The notes: a model not told the origin generated them from the sequence alone. A DNA stretch of 64,000 bases from Actinophytocola sp963826035 (GCA_963826035.1 CAWGVZ010000004.1:310001-374000), one strand, 5' to 3'; positions 8,398 through 16,426 are shown, counted from the stretch's first letter. A program made the numbers and translations.

Positions 8398-9649
8398 TCA
8401 GGTGGACTGGGAGGCTGGCCGCCGAGTTCGAGAAGAACGACGGCACGGGCGGCAGTTCCGCGGCGGGCGTGGCCAGGCGCAGGTTGGGGTAGCGCTCGAA
8501 CAGCGCGGGCAGCGCGACCGCCGCCTCCAGGCGTGCCAGGTGCGCGCCCAGGCAGAAGTGCGGGCCGCCACCGAACGCCAGGTGCCGGCCGGGCGGGCGG
8601 GTGAAGTCGAACTTGTCGGCGTCCGGCCCGTGGTGCGCCGGGTCGCGGCCGACTCCGCTGTAGGGCGCGAGGATCGCCTCACCGCGAGCGATCGGCACGC
8701 CCGCGATCTCGATGTCCTCCAACGGATACCTGGCGGGGAAGTTGCCGATCGGCGAGTCCCACCGCAGCGTCTCCTCCACCACGGCCGCCCAGGTGGTCGC
8801 GTCGCCCGCGCGCGCGATCTCCAGCTGGTCCGGGTGGGTGAGCAGCGCCCGGACCCCGTTGATGATCAGCCCGAGCGTGGTTTCGTGTCCGGCCGTGAGG
8901 AACAGCCAGATGGAGTCGATCAGCTCCTCCTGGGTGAGGACCTCCTCGCCCTGCTCGCCCAGGTCGATCAACGCGCTCGTCAGGTCGGTGCCCCGGTCGG
9001 CGCGCTTCAGGTCCACCAGCCGATTCAGCATCTCGAGCCGCTCGCGGGTGGTGGCCACGATCTGCTCGGACGTGAGGTTCGTGCGGAAGATGCTGTCCAC
9101 CAGTTCGCGCAGCCGTGGCCGCCAGTCGACGGGGACGGCGAACAGCTCGCAGATCATCTGCATGGGCACCGGGTAGGCGAAGTGCGTGCGCAGGTCGACC
9201 ACCCCGTCGACCGCGTGCTCGGGCAGCTTGTCGAGCAGCGCGGTCACGTTCTCCACCAGCCGCGGCCGCAGTTCCTCCACCCGGCCCCGGGTGAACGTCT
9301 TGGTGATGGGCCGGCGCAGCCGCAGGTGGGCGTCGCCGTCCGCGGTCACCATGTTCGTCACCTTGATCATCCCGACGAGCGGCCACTCGTCGGTGACCTC
9401 CCCGTTCTGGATGGCCGACCAGTTGCGCCAGTCCTTGCTCACCAACGGGTTCGTCACCAGGTCGGCGAGCAACGCGTGCTCGGTCACCGCCCACACGGTG
9501 ACGTCGCCGGGCAGGACGACCCGCACCACCGGGCCGAGTTCACGCATGCGCGTGGCCTCACCGTGGTGGTCGTTGCCCATGGGGTCGAGGTGGATGACGG
9601 GAACGGTGACTGTCCCGCCTCCCCGAGGTTTATCCCTGTTGGTCACCAT
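8393..9649 (-). CDS. Cytochrome P450, conservon-linked (CYP154-like)
   Basis: 418 aa with all P450 hallmarks: I-helix FLTAGHETTLG, K-helix EETLR (ExxR), and heme loop FGGGPHFCLGAHLAR with Cys366 as the thiolate ligand. It would be a soluble monooxygenase needing ferredoxin partners. It is the last gene of the conservon. In Streptomyces, conservon P450 pairs are CYP157 plus CYP154, so the CYP154 label is inference from position. ATG 9649 is preferred over an upstream GTG (9673) because GGAGG lies 9 nt before it. A 39-codon ORF upstream overlaps this start. Confidence 0.92.
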   Translation of the reverse strand: MVTNRDKPRGGGTVTVPVIHLDPMGNDHHGEATRMRELGPVVRVVLPGDVTVWAVTEHALLADLVTNPLVSKDWRNWSAIQNGEVTDEWPLVGMIKVTNMVTADGDAHLRLRRPITKTFTRGRVEELRPRLVENVTALLDKLPEHAVDGVVDLRTHFAYPVPMQMICELFAVPVDWRPRLRELVDSIFRTNLTSEQIVATTRERLEMLNRLVDLKRADRGTDLTSALIDLGEQGEEVLTQEELIDSIWLFLTAGHETTLGLIINGVRALLTHPDQLEIARAGDATTWAAVVEETLRWDSPIGNFPARYPLEDIEIAGVPIARGEAILAPYSGVGRDPAHHGPDADKFDFTRPPGRHLAFGGGPHFCLGAHLARLEAAVALPALFERYPNLRLATPAAELPPVPSFFSNSAASLPVHLT

Positions 9650-9762
9650 GAGTTGTGACCTCCAGTTCGGCACGTACTTGTGGCTGGCTTGCGTCCCGTT
9701 CCCCTTAGGTGCGGTTGGCGGCCACTCAATTCACGACAGGGCGTTGACACAAGTAGGGTCAT
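9643..9762 (-). CDS. Possible 39-aa coupled small ORF before the P450
   Basis: Between the two P450 genes, an ATG at 9762 sits 8 nt after a perfect AGGAGG (9771-9776). It opens 39 codons that end at TGA 9643, overlapping the next P450's ATG by 7 nt. The peptide starts MTLLVSTPCRELSGRQPH and is basic, with no recognisable domain. The ribosome-binding site and overlap argue for translation coupled to the P450. Against a functional protein, its third codon positions are only about half G/C, unlike all neighbours. It may be a translational leader, or chance. Confidence 0.4.
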   Translation of the reverse strand: MTLLVSTPCRELSGRQPHLRGTGRKPATSTCRTGGHNSW

Positions 9763-9778
9763 GCGGACTGCCTCCTGG

Positions 9779-11026
9779 TTACGTGGTGGGAACCGGGCGG
9801 GACGGCGTGAAGTGCACTGGCAGGCTGGCGGGGCAACGGGTCCAGGGAGACGGCAACAACATCACCTCGTCAGCGGGGATCGCCAACGTCACATCATGTA
9901 ACCGGTGCAGTGCGGTGTCGACCGCTATGCGGGTGATCATCCGGCCGGCGCGCTGTGCCGGGCAGGCGTGCGGCCCGGCGCTCCACGCGAGATGCGACCG
10001 GTTGCCGATCTCGAGCCACGGATCGTCCGTGTGCACCCGCGGATCGCCGTTCGCCGCGGCCAGGCCGAGGATCAGCGCGTCGCCGCGTTGGATGGGCATG
10101 CCGGCCAGCTCGCAGTCGACCAGCGCGTACCTGGCCGGCATGTTGGCCATCGGCGGGTCCCGCCACAGCACCTCGTCCAGTGCGTCGTCGAGGCCGAGCC
10201 GGCCGCCGCGCAGCCGGCCGCCGAACCGCTGGTCGGCCAGCATCAGCCGGAGCGTCTGCGCGATCCAGCTCGTGGTGGTCTCGTACCCGGCGGAGATCAT
10301 CAGCACCATCGACTGCTGGATCTCGAAGTCGGTGCGCAGGTTGGCGTGGCGCAGGAACTCGGTGGTCAGGTCGTCCGTCGGGTTCGCCCGCCGGGACTCC
10401 ATGGCACCCGTGAGGATGCGCTCCAGCTCGTAGGCGGCCGGCGCGGAGTCCTCCGCCGAGCTGAACAGCGCCATGAGCGCCGCGCGCAGCTGGTGGCCCT
10501 GGGCGGGCGGGAGCCCGAAGAAGCCGGCGACCGTCAGCATGGGAACCACGGCCGCGTAGTCGGACACCAGGTCCGCCTTGCCCTGGTCGGCGAACTCGTC
10601 GACCAGGGAGGTGCAGGTGGCCCGGATGAACCGGCTCATCTGGTGCTCGTCGAGGCTCGCCAGCCCGTCGTCCAGCGGCGCGCGCAGCCTGCGGTGCTTG
10701 TCGCCGTCGGCGAAGTAGGCGTTGTCGCGCGGGAACATCATGGGGCCGAGGCCCGAGTCGGGGGCCACGCCGCCCTCGGTGAGCAGCCGCCAGTTGTTGG
10801 GGTCACGGGAGAACAGCTGCTCGTTGCGCACCACCTGGCACAGCTCGTGGTGACCCATGACCAGCCAGGCGTGCACCCCGGGCTCCAGCTCGACCGGGGC
10901 GATCATCCCCCAGCGTTCCTGCAGCTGACGGTAGACGTTCTGGGGGTTGCGGTTGTTCGTGGTCGCGGCCAGCGGCGTGAGGCCGGACATGTCGGACAAC
11001 CGGCGGCGGTGCGAGGTAGGGGGCAT
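9779..11026 (-). CDS. cvnE: Cytochrome P450 of the conservon (CYP157-like, no ExxR)
   Basis: 415 aa. The heme-loop Cys355 is present in AGPHACPAQRAGR, and the I-helix reads MISAGYETTTSW (Tyr for the usual His). The K-helix reads DEVLWRDPP, so the Arg of ExxR is Trp. Loss of ExxR with E..LW is described for the CYP157 family of Streptomyces conservons, which fits this position. The ATG at 11026 overlaps the stop of the GTPase gene (TGATG), so translation is coupled. A later ATG at 10990 is possible but less favoured. Substrate unknown; it may act in signalling with the conservon complex (inference). Confidence 0.88.
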   Translation of the reverse strand: MPPTSHRRRLSDMSGLTPLAATTNNRNPQNVYRQLQERWGMIAPVELEPGVHAWLVMGHHELCQVVRNEQLFSRDPNNWRLLTEGGVAPDSGLGPMMFPRDNAYFADGDKHRRLRAPLDDGLASLDEHQMSRFIRATCTSLVDEFADQGKADLVSDYAAVVPMLTVAGFFGLPPAQGHQLRAALMALFSSAEDSAPAAYELERILTGAMESRRANPTDDLTTEFLRHANLRTDFEIQQSMVLMISAGYETTTSWIAQTLRLMLADQRFGGRLRGGRLGLDDALDEVLWRDPPMANMPARYALVDCELAGMPIQRGDALILGLAAANGDPRVHTDDPWLEIGNRSHLAWSAGPHACPAQRAGRMITRIAVDTALHRLHDVTLAIPADEVMLLPSPWTRCPASLPVHFTPSRPVPTT

Positions 11027-11637
11027 CAGGCAAGCGCTTTCGTCGTGACGGGGAAGCGGAGGGCGTGTTCGACCAGGGTGATGAGCGCGGCGGCCGAGGA
11101 CTCCCTCGACCGGGCGTCGCAGACCACGATCGGGGTTTCGGGGAGCAGGTCCAGCGCCGTGCGCAGCTGCTCGATGTCGTAGCGCGGGGCGCCGGGGAAG
11201 TCGTTGATGGCCACGGCGAACGGCATGCCCGTGCGCAGCTCGAGCTGGTCGAAGACCTCGAAGCTGTCCTCGAGACGGCGGGTGTCGACCAGCACGAGCG
11301 CGCCGACCGCACCGTCGGCCAGGCCTTCCCACAGGTCCCAGAACCGTCGCTGTCCCGGCGTGCCGAACAGGTACAGCACGACCTCGGAGCTCAGGGTGAC
11401 CCGGCCGAAGTCCATGGCGACCGTGGTGGTGGTCTTGCCGTCCAGCCCGGCGACCGAGTCGACGCCGACGCTCGCGACGGTCATGGTCTCCTCGGTGCGC
11501 AGCGGCGCGATCTCGCTGACCGAACCGATGAGGGTGGTCTTGCCGACCCCGAACGCCCCGACCACCAGGATCTTGACCGACTGCGCCACGGTGGCGGCCA
11601 CGTACCTGTCGGGCTGGTCAGAGCTTTCGTAGACCAT
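11026..11637 (-). CDS. cvnD: CvnD conservon Ras/Arf-like small GTPase
   Basis: 203 aa. P-loop GAFGVGKTT at residues 27-35, switch-II G3 motif FGTPGQRRF, and G4-like NDFP. This is the MglA/Arf-like GTPase of bacterial conservons, which associates with the CvnA sensor and the CvnB roadblock protein at the membrane. The gene overlaps cvnC by 20 nt and the P450 start by one base. The 'ATP/GTP-binding protein' family length is about 190-200 aa, so it is complete. Confidence 0.93.
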   Translation of the reverse strand: MVYESSDQPDRYVAATVAQSVKILVVGAFGVGKTTLIGSVSEIAPLRTEETMTVASVGVDSVAGLDGKTTTTVAMDFGRVTLSSEVVLYLFGTPGQRRFWDLWEGLADGAVGALVLVDTRRLEDSFEVFDQLELRTGMPFAVAINDFPGAPRYDIEQLRTALDLLPETPIVVCDARSRESSAAALITLVEHALRFPVTTKALA

Positions 11638-11971
11638 TGAGCACCTTCTCCAGCAGATCTCGATCGGGCGGCGCGTGGCGCGGCGAGGCGGAACGGATGG
11701 ACAGCTGTCCGGTGTCGACCAGGTCCGAGGCGATCACGACCACCAGGCTCACCGGCAGCCGTAGGTACGCGGCCGCCTCGGCGGCCGACAGCATCCCCCG
11801 GCAGATGTCCAGCAGCGCGCGCTCCTGGCGGCCGGCCGACGGCGACATCGGCATGTCCGGCTCGGCGACCAGCAGGGTCTCGGGCCGGATGGTGTTGCGC
11901 GACGGATGTGCCCGGCCCGAGGTGATGACGTACGAACGGACCGGGTGGTCGTGGAAGTCGTCGCGGGCCAC
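11618..11971 (-). CDS. cvnC: CvnC conservon DUF742 protein
   Basis: 117 aa. It matches DUF742: the N-terminal VRSYVITSGRAHPSRN strand, ERALLDICRGMLSAAEAAAYLRLP, and a helix-turn-helix-like LPVSLVVVIASDLVDTG core, ending LLEKVLNGLRKL. The family is the third conserved component of conservons and may bind DNA or the GTPase; its precise role is unsettled. Start is GTG 11971, three nt after the end of cvnB. Its 3-prime end overlaps cvnD by 20 nt. Confidence 0.92.
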   Translation of the reverse strand: MARDDFHDHPVRSYVITSGRAHPSRNTIRPETLLVAEPDMPMSPSAGRQERALLDICRGMLSAAEAAAYLRLPVSLVVVIASDLVDTGQLSIRSASPRHAPPDRDLLEKVLNGLRKL

Positions 11972-11974
11972 GGG

Positions 11975-12370
11975 TCAGCCCGTGCGGGTGGGGGTGCTGA
12001 GCGTGCGCTCGCCGATGGCCAGGACCTGGGCCTGCATCTGCTGGGCCACCAGGCCTGGGTCGATCATGGGTTCGGTGACGACCGCGAGCCGTGAGCCGTC
12101 ACCGGCGCCGCGGACGAACAGGAACCCGCCGTCGAACTCCACCATCACCTGACGTGGCCCGGAGCCGGAGCCGAACTCCTTGCTGATGCCCTGGCCGAGC
12201 GCGGCCAGCCCGGCGCACGCGGCGGCCAGCTTGTCGGCCAGATCGGGCGGGGTGTGGTCGGTGCGGACCTTGAGCAGGCCGTCGGAGGTCAGGACCACCA
12301 CGTGCCGCACACCCCGTACCGTCCTGATCAACTCCAGCATCCAGCTGTTGTCGCCGGGGTGTTTGGTCAT
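11975..12370 (-). CDS. cvnB: CvnB conservon roadblock/LC7 domain protein
   Basis: 131 aa roadblock/LC7 fold: SWMLELIRTVRGVRHVVVLTSDGLL at the N-terminus, then DKLAAACAGLAALGQG, and a C-terminal strand FLFVRGAGDGSRLAVVTE. In conservons this protein regulates the CvnD GTPase, like dynein light chain/MglB proteins. ATG 12370 overlaps the stop of cvnA (ATGA). Length is typical. Confidence 0.93.
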   Translation of the reverse strand: MTKHPGDNSWMLELIRTVRGVRHVVVLTSDGLLKVRTDHTPPDLADKLAAACAGLAALGQGISKEFGSGSGPRQVMVEFDGGFLFVRGAGDGSRLAVVTEPMIDPGLVAQQMQAQVLAIGERTLSTPTRTG

Positions 12371-13878
12371 CGTTCCTCCGGATTCTCATCGGCGGCTGTA
12401 TTGAGGTCACTGGGTTTCTGGGGCTCGGCCAGGAAGGCGCCCATCCACTGGCCCGCCTCCTCGGCCGACTGCGCGGCCTCGTTCTCGTCCGGCCAGCCCA
12501 CGGGCGCGGGCTCGGTCGCCTCGCCGCGGCGGGACCGCCGCCGCGGGAGGTTCGGCAGGTCGCCGGTGTCCATGCTGGGTGCGGGGTCCGGTCGCAGCTC
12601 GGGCTTGGGTGCCGGGCGCGGCGTGAGCGTGGGTTCGAGGGTCCGCTCGACCGCCGACTCCGGCGGAGTGATCGACTCGGGGCTCGACGCCTGCTCCGGC
12701 AGGGACGGGCGCTCGGGCCGGCGGGCGAGCACGTGGCCGCCGCCCGCGACCATCCCGGTGGGCGCCACCGGCTCGGTCAGCTCGGCCGGCACCAGGATGA
12801 TGGCGCGCAGCCCGCCGTACACGGATTCGGTGATGTCGACGCGGAAGCCGTGCCGGCGCACGTAGGCACCGACCACCGGCAGGCCGGTCTGCGGGATCTC
12901 GCCGAGGTCGCTCAGCCCGATCGGCCGGCGCCCGGAGGCGACCTCGCGGACCTGTTCGAGGCGGCTGTCGTCCAGGCCGACCCCGCCGTCGTCGATCTCG
13001 ATGACCGCACCGCGCTGCACGTGGCGCAGCGACACCAGCACCTGCGTGGTGGGCGGGGACGACTGGGTGGCGTTGGCCAGCAGCTCGGCCACCACGTGGA
13101 TCAGCGGCTCGACCACGCGGGCGGACACGGCCACGCCCGGGTCGCCGGAGACCTCGACCCGCTGGTAGGCGGTGATCCGGCCGGCCGCGCCGCGCACCAC
13201 GTCGGCCACGGGCAGCGCCTGGTGCCACTGCTGGCCCGGCCATTCGCCGCACAGCGCGGCGAGGCTCTGGGCGTTGCGGGCCTGCTGGGCGGCCGCGTGG
13301 TCCACCCGCATGCTCGTGTGGAGGACGTCCGCGTCGGTCGGGTGGCGGTGCACCATCCGCGCGGCCTCCTCCTGGATGCGGTGCGCGGAGGCCTGCACCT
13401 TGCGGCCGAGCGACACGACGGCCGCCTGCACGGCGTCGTGCTGGGCGTGCCGGTCCTCGCGCAGCCGGCCGATCTCCACGGCCGCGCGGTCCAGCAGGTC
13501 GGCCGAGACCCGGTCGGCCGAGACGTCGGGCAACGGCGGCGGCTGGGAGTGGTAGACCGCCGGTAACTGGCGTTCCACCAGACTTTCCAGCGCGGCCCGG
13601 CGCACCTCGAGCAGCGAGGCGAGGTCGCGGCACTCGTCGTCGAGCCGGTGCAGGTCGTCGAGGTGCTCGCGGCCGGCGCGGGCCGAGCGGACGGCACCGA
13701 GGGCGACGACCCCGATCGCGACGGCGCCGGCGGCCAGCCACAACACCACCCACAGCGGTGCGTCGAGACCGTCGGTGAACAGCAGCGGGGAGACGGCCAC
13801 GTAGGCGGTGACGCCGACGATGCAGGTCCACGGACCCGCCTGGCGCGGCCACGACGTTACGGGCGAGGTAGCAGTCAT
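12367..13878 (-). CDS. cvnA: CvnA conservon sensor histidine kinase-like protein
   Basis: 503 aa. Two membrane segments near the N-terminus (PWTCIVGVTAYVAVSPLLF and VVLWLAAGAVAIGVVALGAV) precede a coiled-coil region (LDDLHRLDDECRDLASLLE). An HATPase_c follows, with N-box ELLANATQSSPP and G-box DDGGVGL. The tail is long, Pro-rich and likely disordered, as in conservon CvnA proteins. There is no convincing H-box, so it may signal through the roadblock/GTPase partners rather than by phosphotransfer (family knowledge). ATG 13878 follows AGGTG closely; GTG 13893 in frame is the alternative. It heads the six-gene operon. Confidence 0.9.
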   Translation of the reverse strand: MTATSPVTSWPRQAGPWTCIVGVTAYVAVSPLLFTDGLDAPLWVVLWLAAGAVAIGVVALGAVRSARAGREHLDDLHRLDDECRDLASLLEVRRAALESLVERQLPAVYHSQPPPLPDVSADRVSADLLDRAAVEIGRLREDRHAQHDAVQAAVVSLGRKVQASAHRIQEEAARMVHRHPTDADVLHTSMRVDHAAAQQARNAQSLAALCGEWPGQQWHQALPVADVVRGAAGRITAYQRVEVSGDPGVAVSARVVEPLIHVVAELLANATQSSPPTTQVLVSLRHVQRGAVIEIDDGGVGLDDSRLEQVREVASGRRPIGLSDLGEIPQTGLPVVGAYVRRHGFRVDITESVYGGLRAIILVPAELTEPVAPTGMVAGGGHVLARRPERPSLPEQASSPESITPPESAVERTLEPTLTPRPAPKPELRPDPAPSMDTGDLPNLPRRRSRRGEATEPAPVGWPDENEAAQSAEEAGQWMGAFLAEPQKPSDLNTAADENPEER

Positions 13879-14268
13879 GATCACCTGAGTCACGAGCCGG
13901 AGGTACAGGGGAGGTCTCGCAGGGCAGCGAGAGGTGAGGCTATCCCAGAAGTCAAGCTCCCGAAACGGCCGTGGCCCGTTGTGGCCCTCTTCCGCCGGCC
14001 GGCATTTAGCGTGCTACGAAGCCAAAACACGGCCGGTTTCATGTCCACTGTGGACTGTGATTGGTCTAGTAGCGGCCCGACTACCAGCGACGTTCGGGCT
14101 GGAGCGAGTTCTACGCGCCGCTACCGAGCCATTACGGAGACGATGCTCGGCCCCGCCAAAACTGGGGACGCGAAGATCATCACAGTGGCCGCCCTCACTC
14201 GCCTCGGGCAGGATCCGCCGGCCTCCGTCCGGCCTCGGACAGGGACCCGCTGGCAAGGTAGCCGACCG

Positions 14269-14328
14269 CACCGACAATTGGCGTCGGGGGACCCCTGGCA
14301 TCAATCGTAGAGGTGAGCACCGACAGTT
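14269..14328. repeat. 49-bp-spaced CACCGACAATT element, copy 2
   Basis: CACCGACAATT at 14269 and CACCGACAGTT at 14318 are separated by the same 49 bp as in copy 1 (5178-5237). The intervening GGGACCCCTGG is conserved, but the left arm of its inverted repeat is degraded. It lies beyond the terminator of the ABC operon. Confidence 0.65.
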
Positions 14329-14357
14329 TCGGCGATGTGGATCTTGCCTGTGGACAG

Positions 14358-14396
14358 GCCGGATGCCCCGTCGAGGTGTTCGACGGGGCATCCGGC
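14358..14396 (-). terminator. Strong hairpin terminator of the ABC exporter operon
   Basis: Perfect 17-bp arms (14358-14374 and 14380-14396; core GGATGCCCCGTCGA) with a 5-nt loop begin 9 nt after the stop of the permease gene at 14405. No T-tract follows, as expected for high-GC intrinsic terminators. It is symmetrical and could also stop rightward transcripts. Confidence 0.8.
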
Positions 14397-14404
14397 TGTG
14401 TGCG

Positions 14405-15208
14405 TCAGATCTGCTCGCGGGTGCGGTCGAACGCCCGCCGCGCCCACAGGAAGCCCACCACCGTGAGCGCCGCGCACCAACCGGCCGCGATGATCGCGTT
14501 GTTGCCGATCGGCGTGCCCATCAGCAGGCCGCGCAGCGTCTCGTTGATCGGGGTGAACGGCTGGTACTCGGCGAACCACCGCACCGCGGCGGGCATCGAG
14601 TCGGTCGGGACGAACCCGCTGCCCAGCAGCGGCAGGAAGGTGAACGGCAGCGGCAGGTTGCTGGCCGACTCCACGTTCTTCGCCACCAGACCCATGGCCG
14701 CGGCGATCCAGGTCAGGGCAACCATGAGCAGCACGAGCAGGCCCGCCGCGGCGATCCACTCGAGCAGGGTGGCGTTCGGCCGGAAGCCCATGGCCACCGC
14801 GACCCCGGTGACCAGCGCGACGCTGAGCAGCGTCTGCAACACCGACCCGATCACGTGCCCGATCAGCACCGACGACCGCGCGATGGCCATGGTGCGGAAC
14901 CGGTTGATGATGCCCTCGGCCATGTCCGAGGCGACCGACACGGCCGCCGCGATGCTGCCGGACGTGGCGGCCATCAGGATGATCGCCGGCGTGACGTAGT
15001 TGACGTAGTCCCCGCCGGCCGTGCCGATTCCACTACCCAGCGCACCGCCGAACACTCCGACGAACAGCAACAGCATGAAGACCGGGAGCATGATGCCGGC
15101 CAGCGTCATCGACGGGTAGCGCTTCGCGTGCTTGATGTTGCGCCGGAGCATGGTGAGCGAGTCACGGACGGCATAGGAACGGACGGGAGCTGCGGTGAGC
15201 GTTGTCAT
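14405..15208 (-). CDS. ABC-2 type exporter permease (DrrB-like)
   Basis: 267 aa with six hydrophobic segments and the ABC-2 family signature region ASDMAEGIINRFRTMAIARSSVLIGHVIG. It matches the daunorubicin-resistance DrrB/TIGR00025-like permeases. ATG 15208 has GGAG 9 nt upstream. It lies 11 nt after the ATPase gene, so the two form a two-component exporter in the cytoplasmic membrane. A strong hairpin follows it. The substrate is not deducible. Confidence 0.92.
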   Translation of the reverse strand: MTTLTAAPVRSYAVRDSLTMLRRNIKHAKRYPSMTLAGIMLPVFMLLLFVGVFGGALGSGIGTAGGDYVNYVTPAIILMAATSGSIAAAVSVASDMAEGIINRFRTMAIARSSVLIGHVIGSVLQTLLSVALVTGVAVAMGFRPNATLLEWIAAAGLLVLLMVALTWIAAAMGLVAKNVESASNLPLPFTFLPLLGSGFVPTDSMPAAVRWFAEYQPFTPINETLRGLLMGTPIGNNAIIAAGWCAALTVVGFLWARRAFDRTREQI

Positions 15209-15219
15209 GGCTGTATCTC

Positions 15220-16158
15220 CTAGGAAAGAACCGGGTCGGGCTGACCGGTGAGGGCGAGGAACACGTCGTCGAGGTCGGGCGTGTGGACGGTGAGGTTGTC
15301 GACCTCGATGGACTCGTCGTCGAGGCGGTCGAGCAGGCCGCGCAGCGAGCGAACACTGCCGTCGCTCGGCACCTGCAGGGTGAGGGCGTTGTCGTCGCGG
15401 CCCGCCACCCGCAGGATGTAGGCGGCCGACTCGAGCGCCCGCGGGTCGGCGAACTGGAGGCGGATGTGCCCGCCGGGGATACGGCGCTTCAGTTCCTCGG
15501 CCGTGCCCTCGGCCACAAGCCGGCCGTGGTCGAGCACGGCGATGCGGTCGGCCAGCTGGTCGGCCTCCTCCAGGTACTGCGTGGTGAGGAAGATCGTCAC
15601 GCCGCCCGCCACCAGGTCGCGGATGATCTCCCACATGGTGCGGCGGCTGCGCGGGTCCAGGCCGGTGGTCGGCTCGTCCAGGAAGATCACCCGCGGCTCG
15701 CCGACCAGGGTCATGGCCAGGTCCAGCCGGCGGCGCATGCCGCCCGAGTAGGTGGCCGGCAGCTTCTTGCCCGCCTCGACCAGGTCGAACCGGTCGAGCA
15801 GCCCGGCCACCCGGCGGCGACCCTCGCGCCGGCTCAGGTGCAGCAGGTCCGCCATCAGCAGGAGGTTCTCCTCGCCGGTGAGCAGGTTGTCCACGGCGGC
15901 GAACTGGCCGGTGACCCCGATCGACGAGCGGACGGCGTCGGGTGCGGTGGCCAGGTCGTGCCCGGCGACCGACACCTGGCCGGCGTCCGGCGTGATCAGC
16001 GTGGACAGGATGTGCACGGTGGTGGTCTTGCCGGCGCCGTTCGGGCCGAGCAGCGAGAAGATGGTGCCGGCCGGGACGTGCAGATCCACCCCGCCCAGCA
16101 CGGACTTGTCGCCGTAGGACTTCCGCAGCCCGGTGGCCGCGATCGCTTCGGTACTCAT
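15220..16158 (-). CDS. ABC exporter ATP-binding protein (DrrA-like)
   Basis: 312 aa. Walker A GPNGAGKT at residues 38-45, Q-loop GVTGQFAAVD, signature YSGGMRRRLDLAM (137-149), Walker B VIFLDEPTTGLDPRSR. The C-terminal DUF4162-like tail ends HTPDLDDVFLALTG, which is diagnostic of DrrA/CcmA-type daunorubicin-resistance exporters. ATG 16158 is fixed by the start of the ABC domain. Its 5-prime leader contains a 10-bp inverted repeat that probably binds a repressor. Confidence 0.94.
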   Translation of the reverse strand: MSTEAIAATGLRKSYGDKSVLGGVDLHVPAGTIFSLLGPNGAGKTTTVHILSTLITPDAGQVSVAGHDLATAPDAVRSSIGVTGQFAAVDNLLTGEENLLLMADLLHLSRREGRRRVAGLLDRFDLVEAGKKLPATYSGGMRRRLDLAMTLVGEPRVIFLDEPTTGLDPRSRRTMWEIIRDLVAGGVTIFLTTQYLEEADQLADRIAVLDHGRLVAEGTAEELKRRIPGGHIRLQFADPRALESAAYILRVAGRDDNALTLQVPSDGSVRSLRGLLDRLDDESIEVDNLTVHTPDLDDVFLALTGQPDPVLS

Positions 16159-16167
16159 GGCCCCTCG

Positions 16168-16196
16168 TTTCGTTCGTTTCTCGGTGACGAACGAAA
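16168..16196. promoter_or_regulatory. Operator-like inverted repeat at the ABC operon start
   Basis: TTTCGTTCGT (16168-16177) and ACGAACGAAA (16187-16196) are perfect 10-bp arms with a 9-bp spacer, ending 9 bp before the DrrA-like ATG. This is the usual size and place of a TetR/PadR-type operator. No such regulator is adjacent. Confidence 0.65.
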
Positions 16197-16232
16197 GACT
16201 GCGGGGGCGTGGTGTCAGCGCGGCTTCACGGC

Positions 16233-16260
16233 GGTTTCAGCGGCGCGGGCCACTGAAACC
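16233..16260. promoter_or_regulatory. Second inverted repeat upstream of the ABC operon
   Basis: GGTTTCAG (16233-16240) and CTGAAACC (16253-16260) are perfect 8-bp arms with a 12-bp spacer, about 75-100 bp upstream of the ABC operon. It could be a second operator near the promoter. Its role is inferred only from symmetry and position. Confidence 0.45.
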
Positions 16261-16323
16261 GGTCAAGAGGCCGCGCGACTAGGGCTGGTGGCGCCCGCCG
16301 CGCCGAGGCGGCCCCTGGCGGCA

Positions 16324-16369
16324 CCGCGCCGGCATCGAAGTACGGTCCAGTACGACGACGCCGGCGCGG
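16324..16369 (-). terminator. Hairpin after the RraA-like gene
   Basis: Perfect 10-bp arms CCGCGCCGGC (16324-16333) and GCCGGCGCGG (16360-16369) enclose a 26-nt loop that itself holds GTAC repeats. It lies about 60 bp past the stop of the leftward RraA-like gene and before the ABC promoter region. Confidence 0.5.
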
Positions 16370-16426
16370 CACCCCCAGGAACCACCTCGATCACGACCGG
16401 CATCCACCGCCCCAGTCCCGCGGCCT

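Larger units (their letters stand above)
13894..14404. other. 511-bp gene-free stretch upstream of the conservon
   Basis: No open frame here has coding-like third-position bias or a recognisable product. It should hold the leftward conservon promoter near 13.9-14.1 kb; I could not pick -10/-35 boxes with confidence. It also holds a CACCGACAATT element (14269-14328) and the terminator of the ABC operon (14358-14396). A GTCCAC-T-GTGGAC palindrome lies at 14043-14055. Confidence 0.6.

Noticed and set aside
9747..9757. TTGACAC upstream of TAGGGT as a rightward promoter
   Set aside because: The spacing is only a few bases and no rightward gene follows; the region is within the conservon operon on the other strand.
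14043..14055. GTCCAC-T-GTGGAC palindrome, with related TCCACAGTGGA strings inside several genes (e.g. 52324, 53547)
   Set aside because: The other occurrences fall within coding sequence and show no consistent position; I could not link them to a regulator or to DnaA boxes without a genome-wide count.
13934..15223. Rightward open frame across the conservon upstream region and the ABC permease
   Set aside because: It crosses the terminator hairpin, runs antisense to the DrrB-like permease, and has no recognisable protein features.
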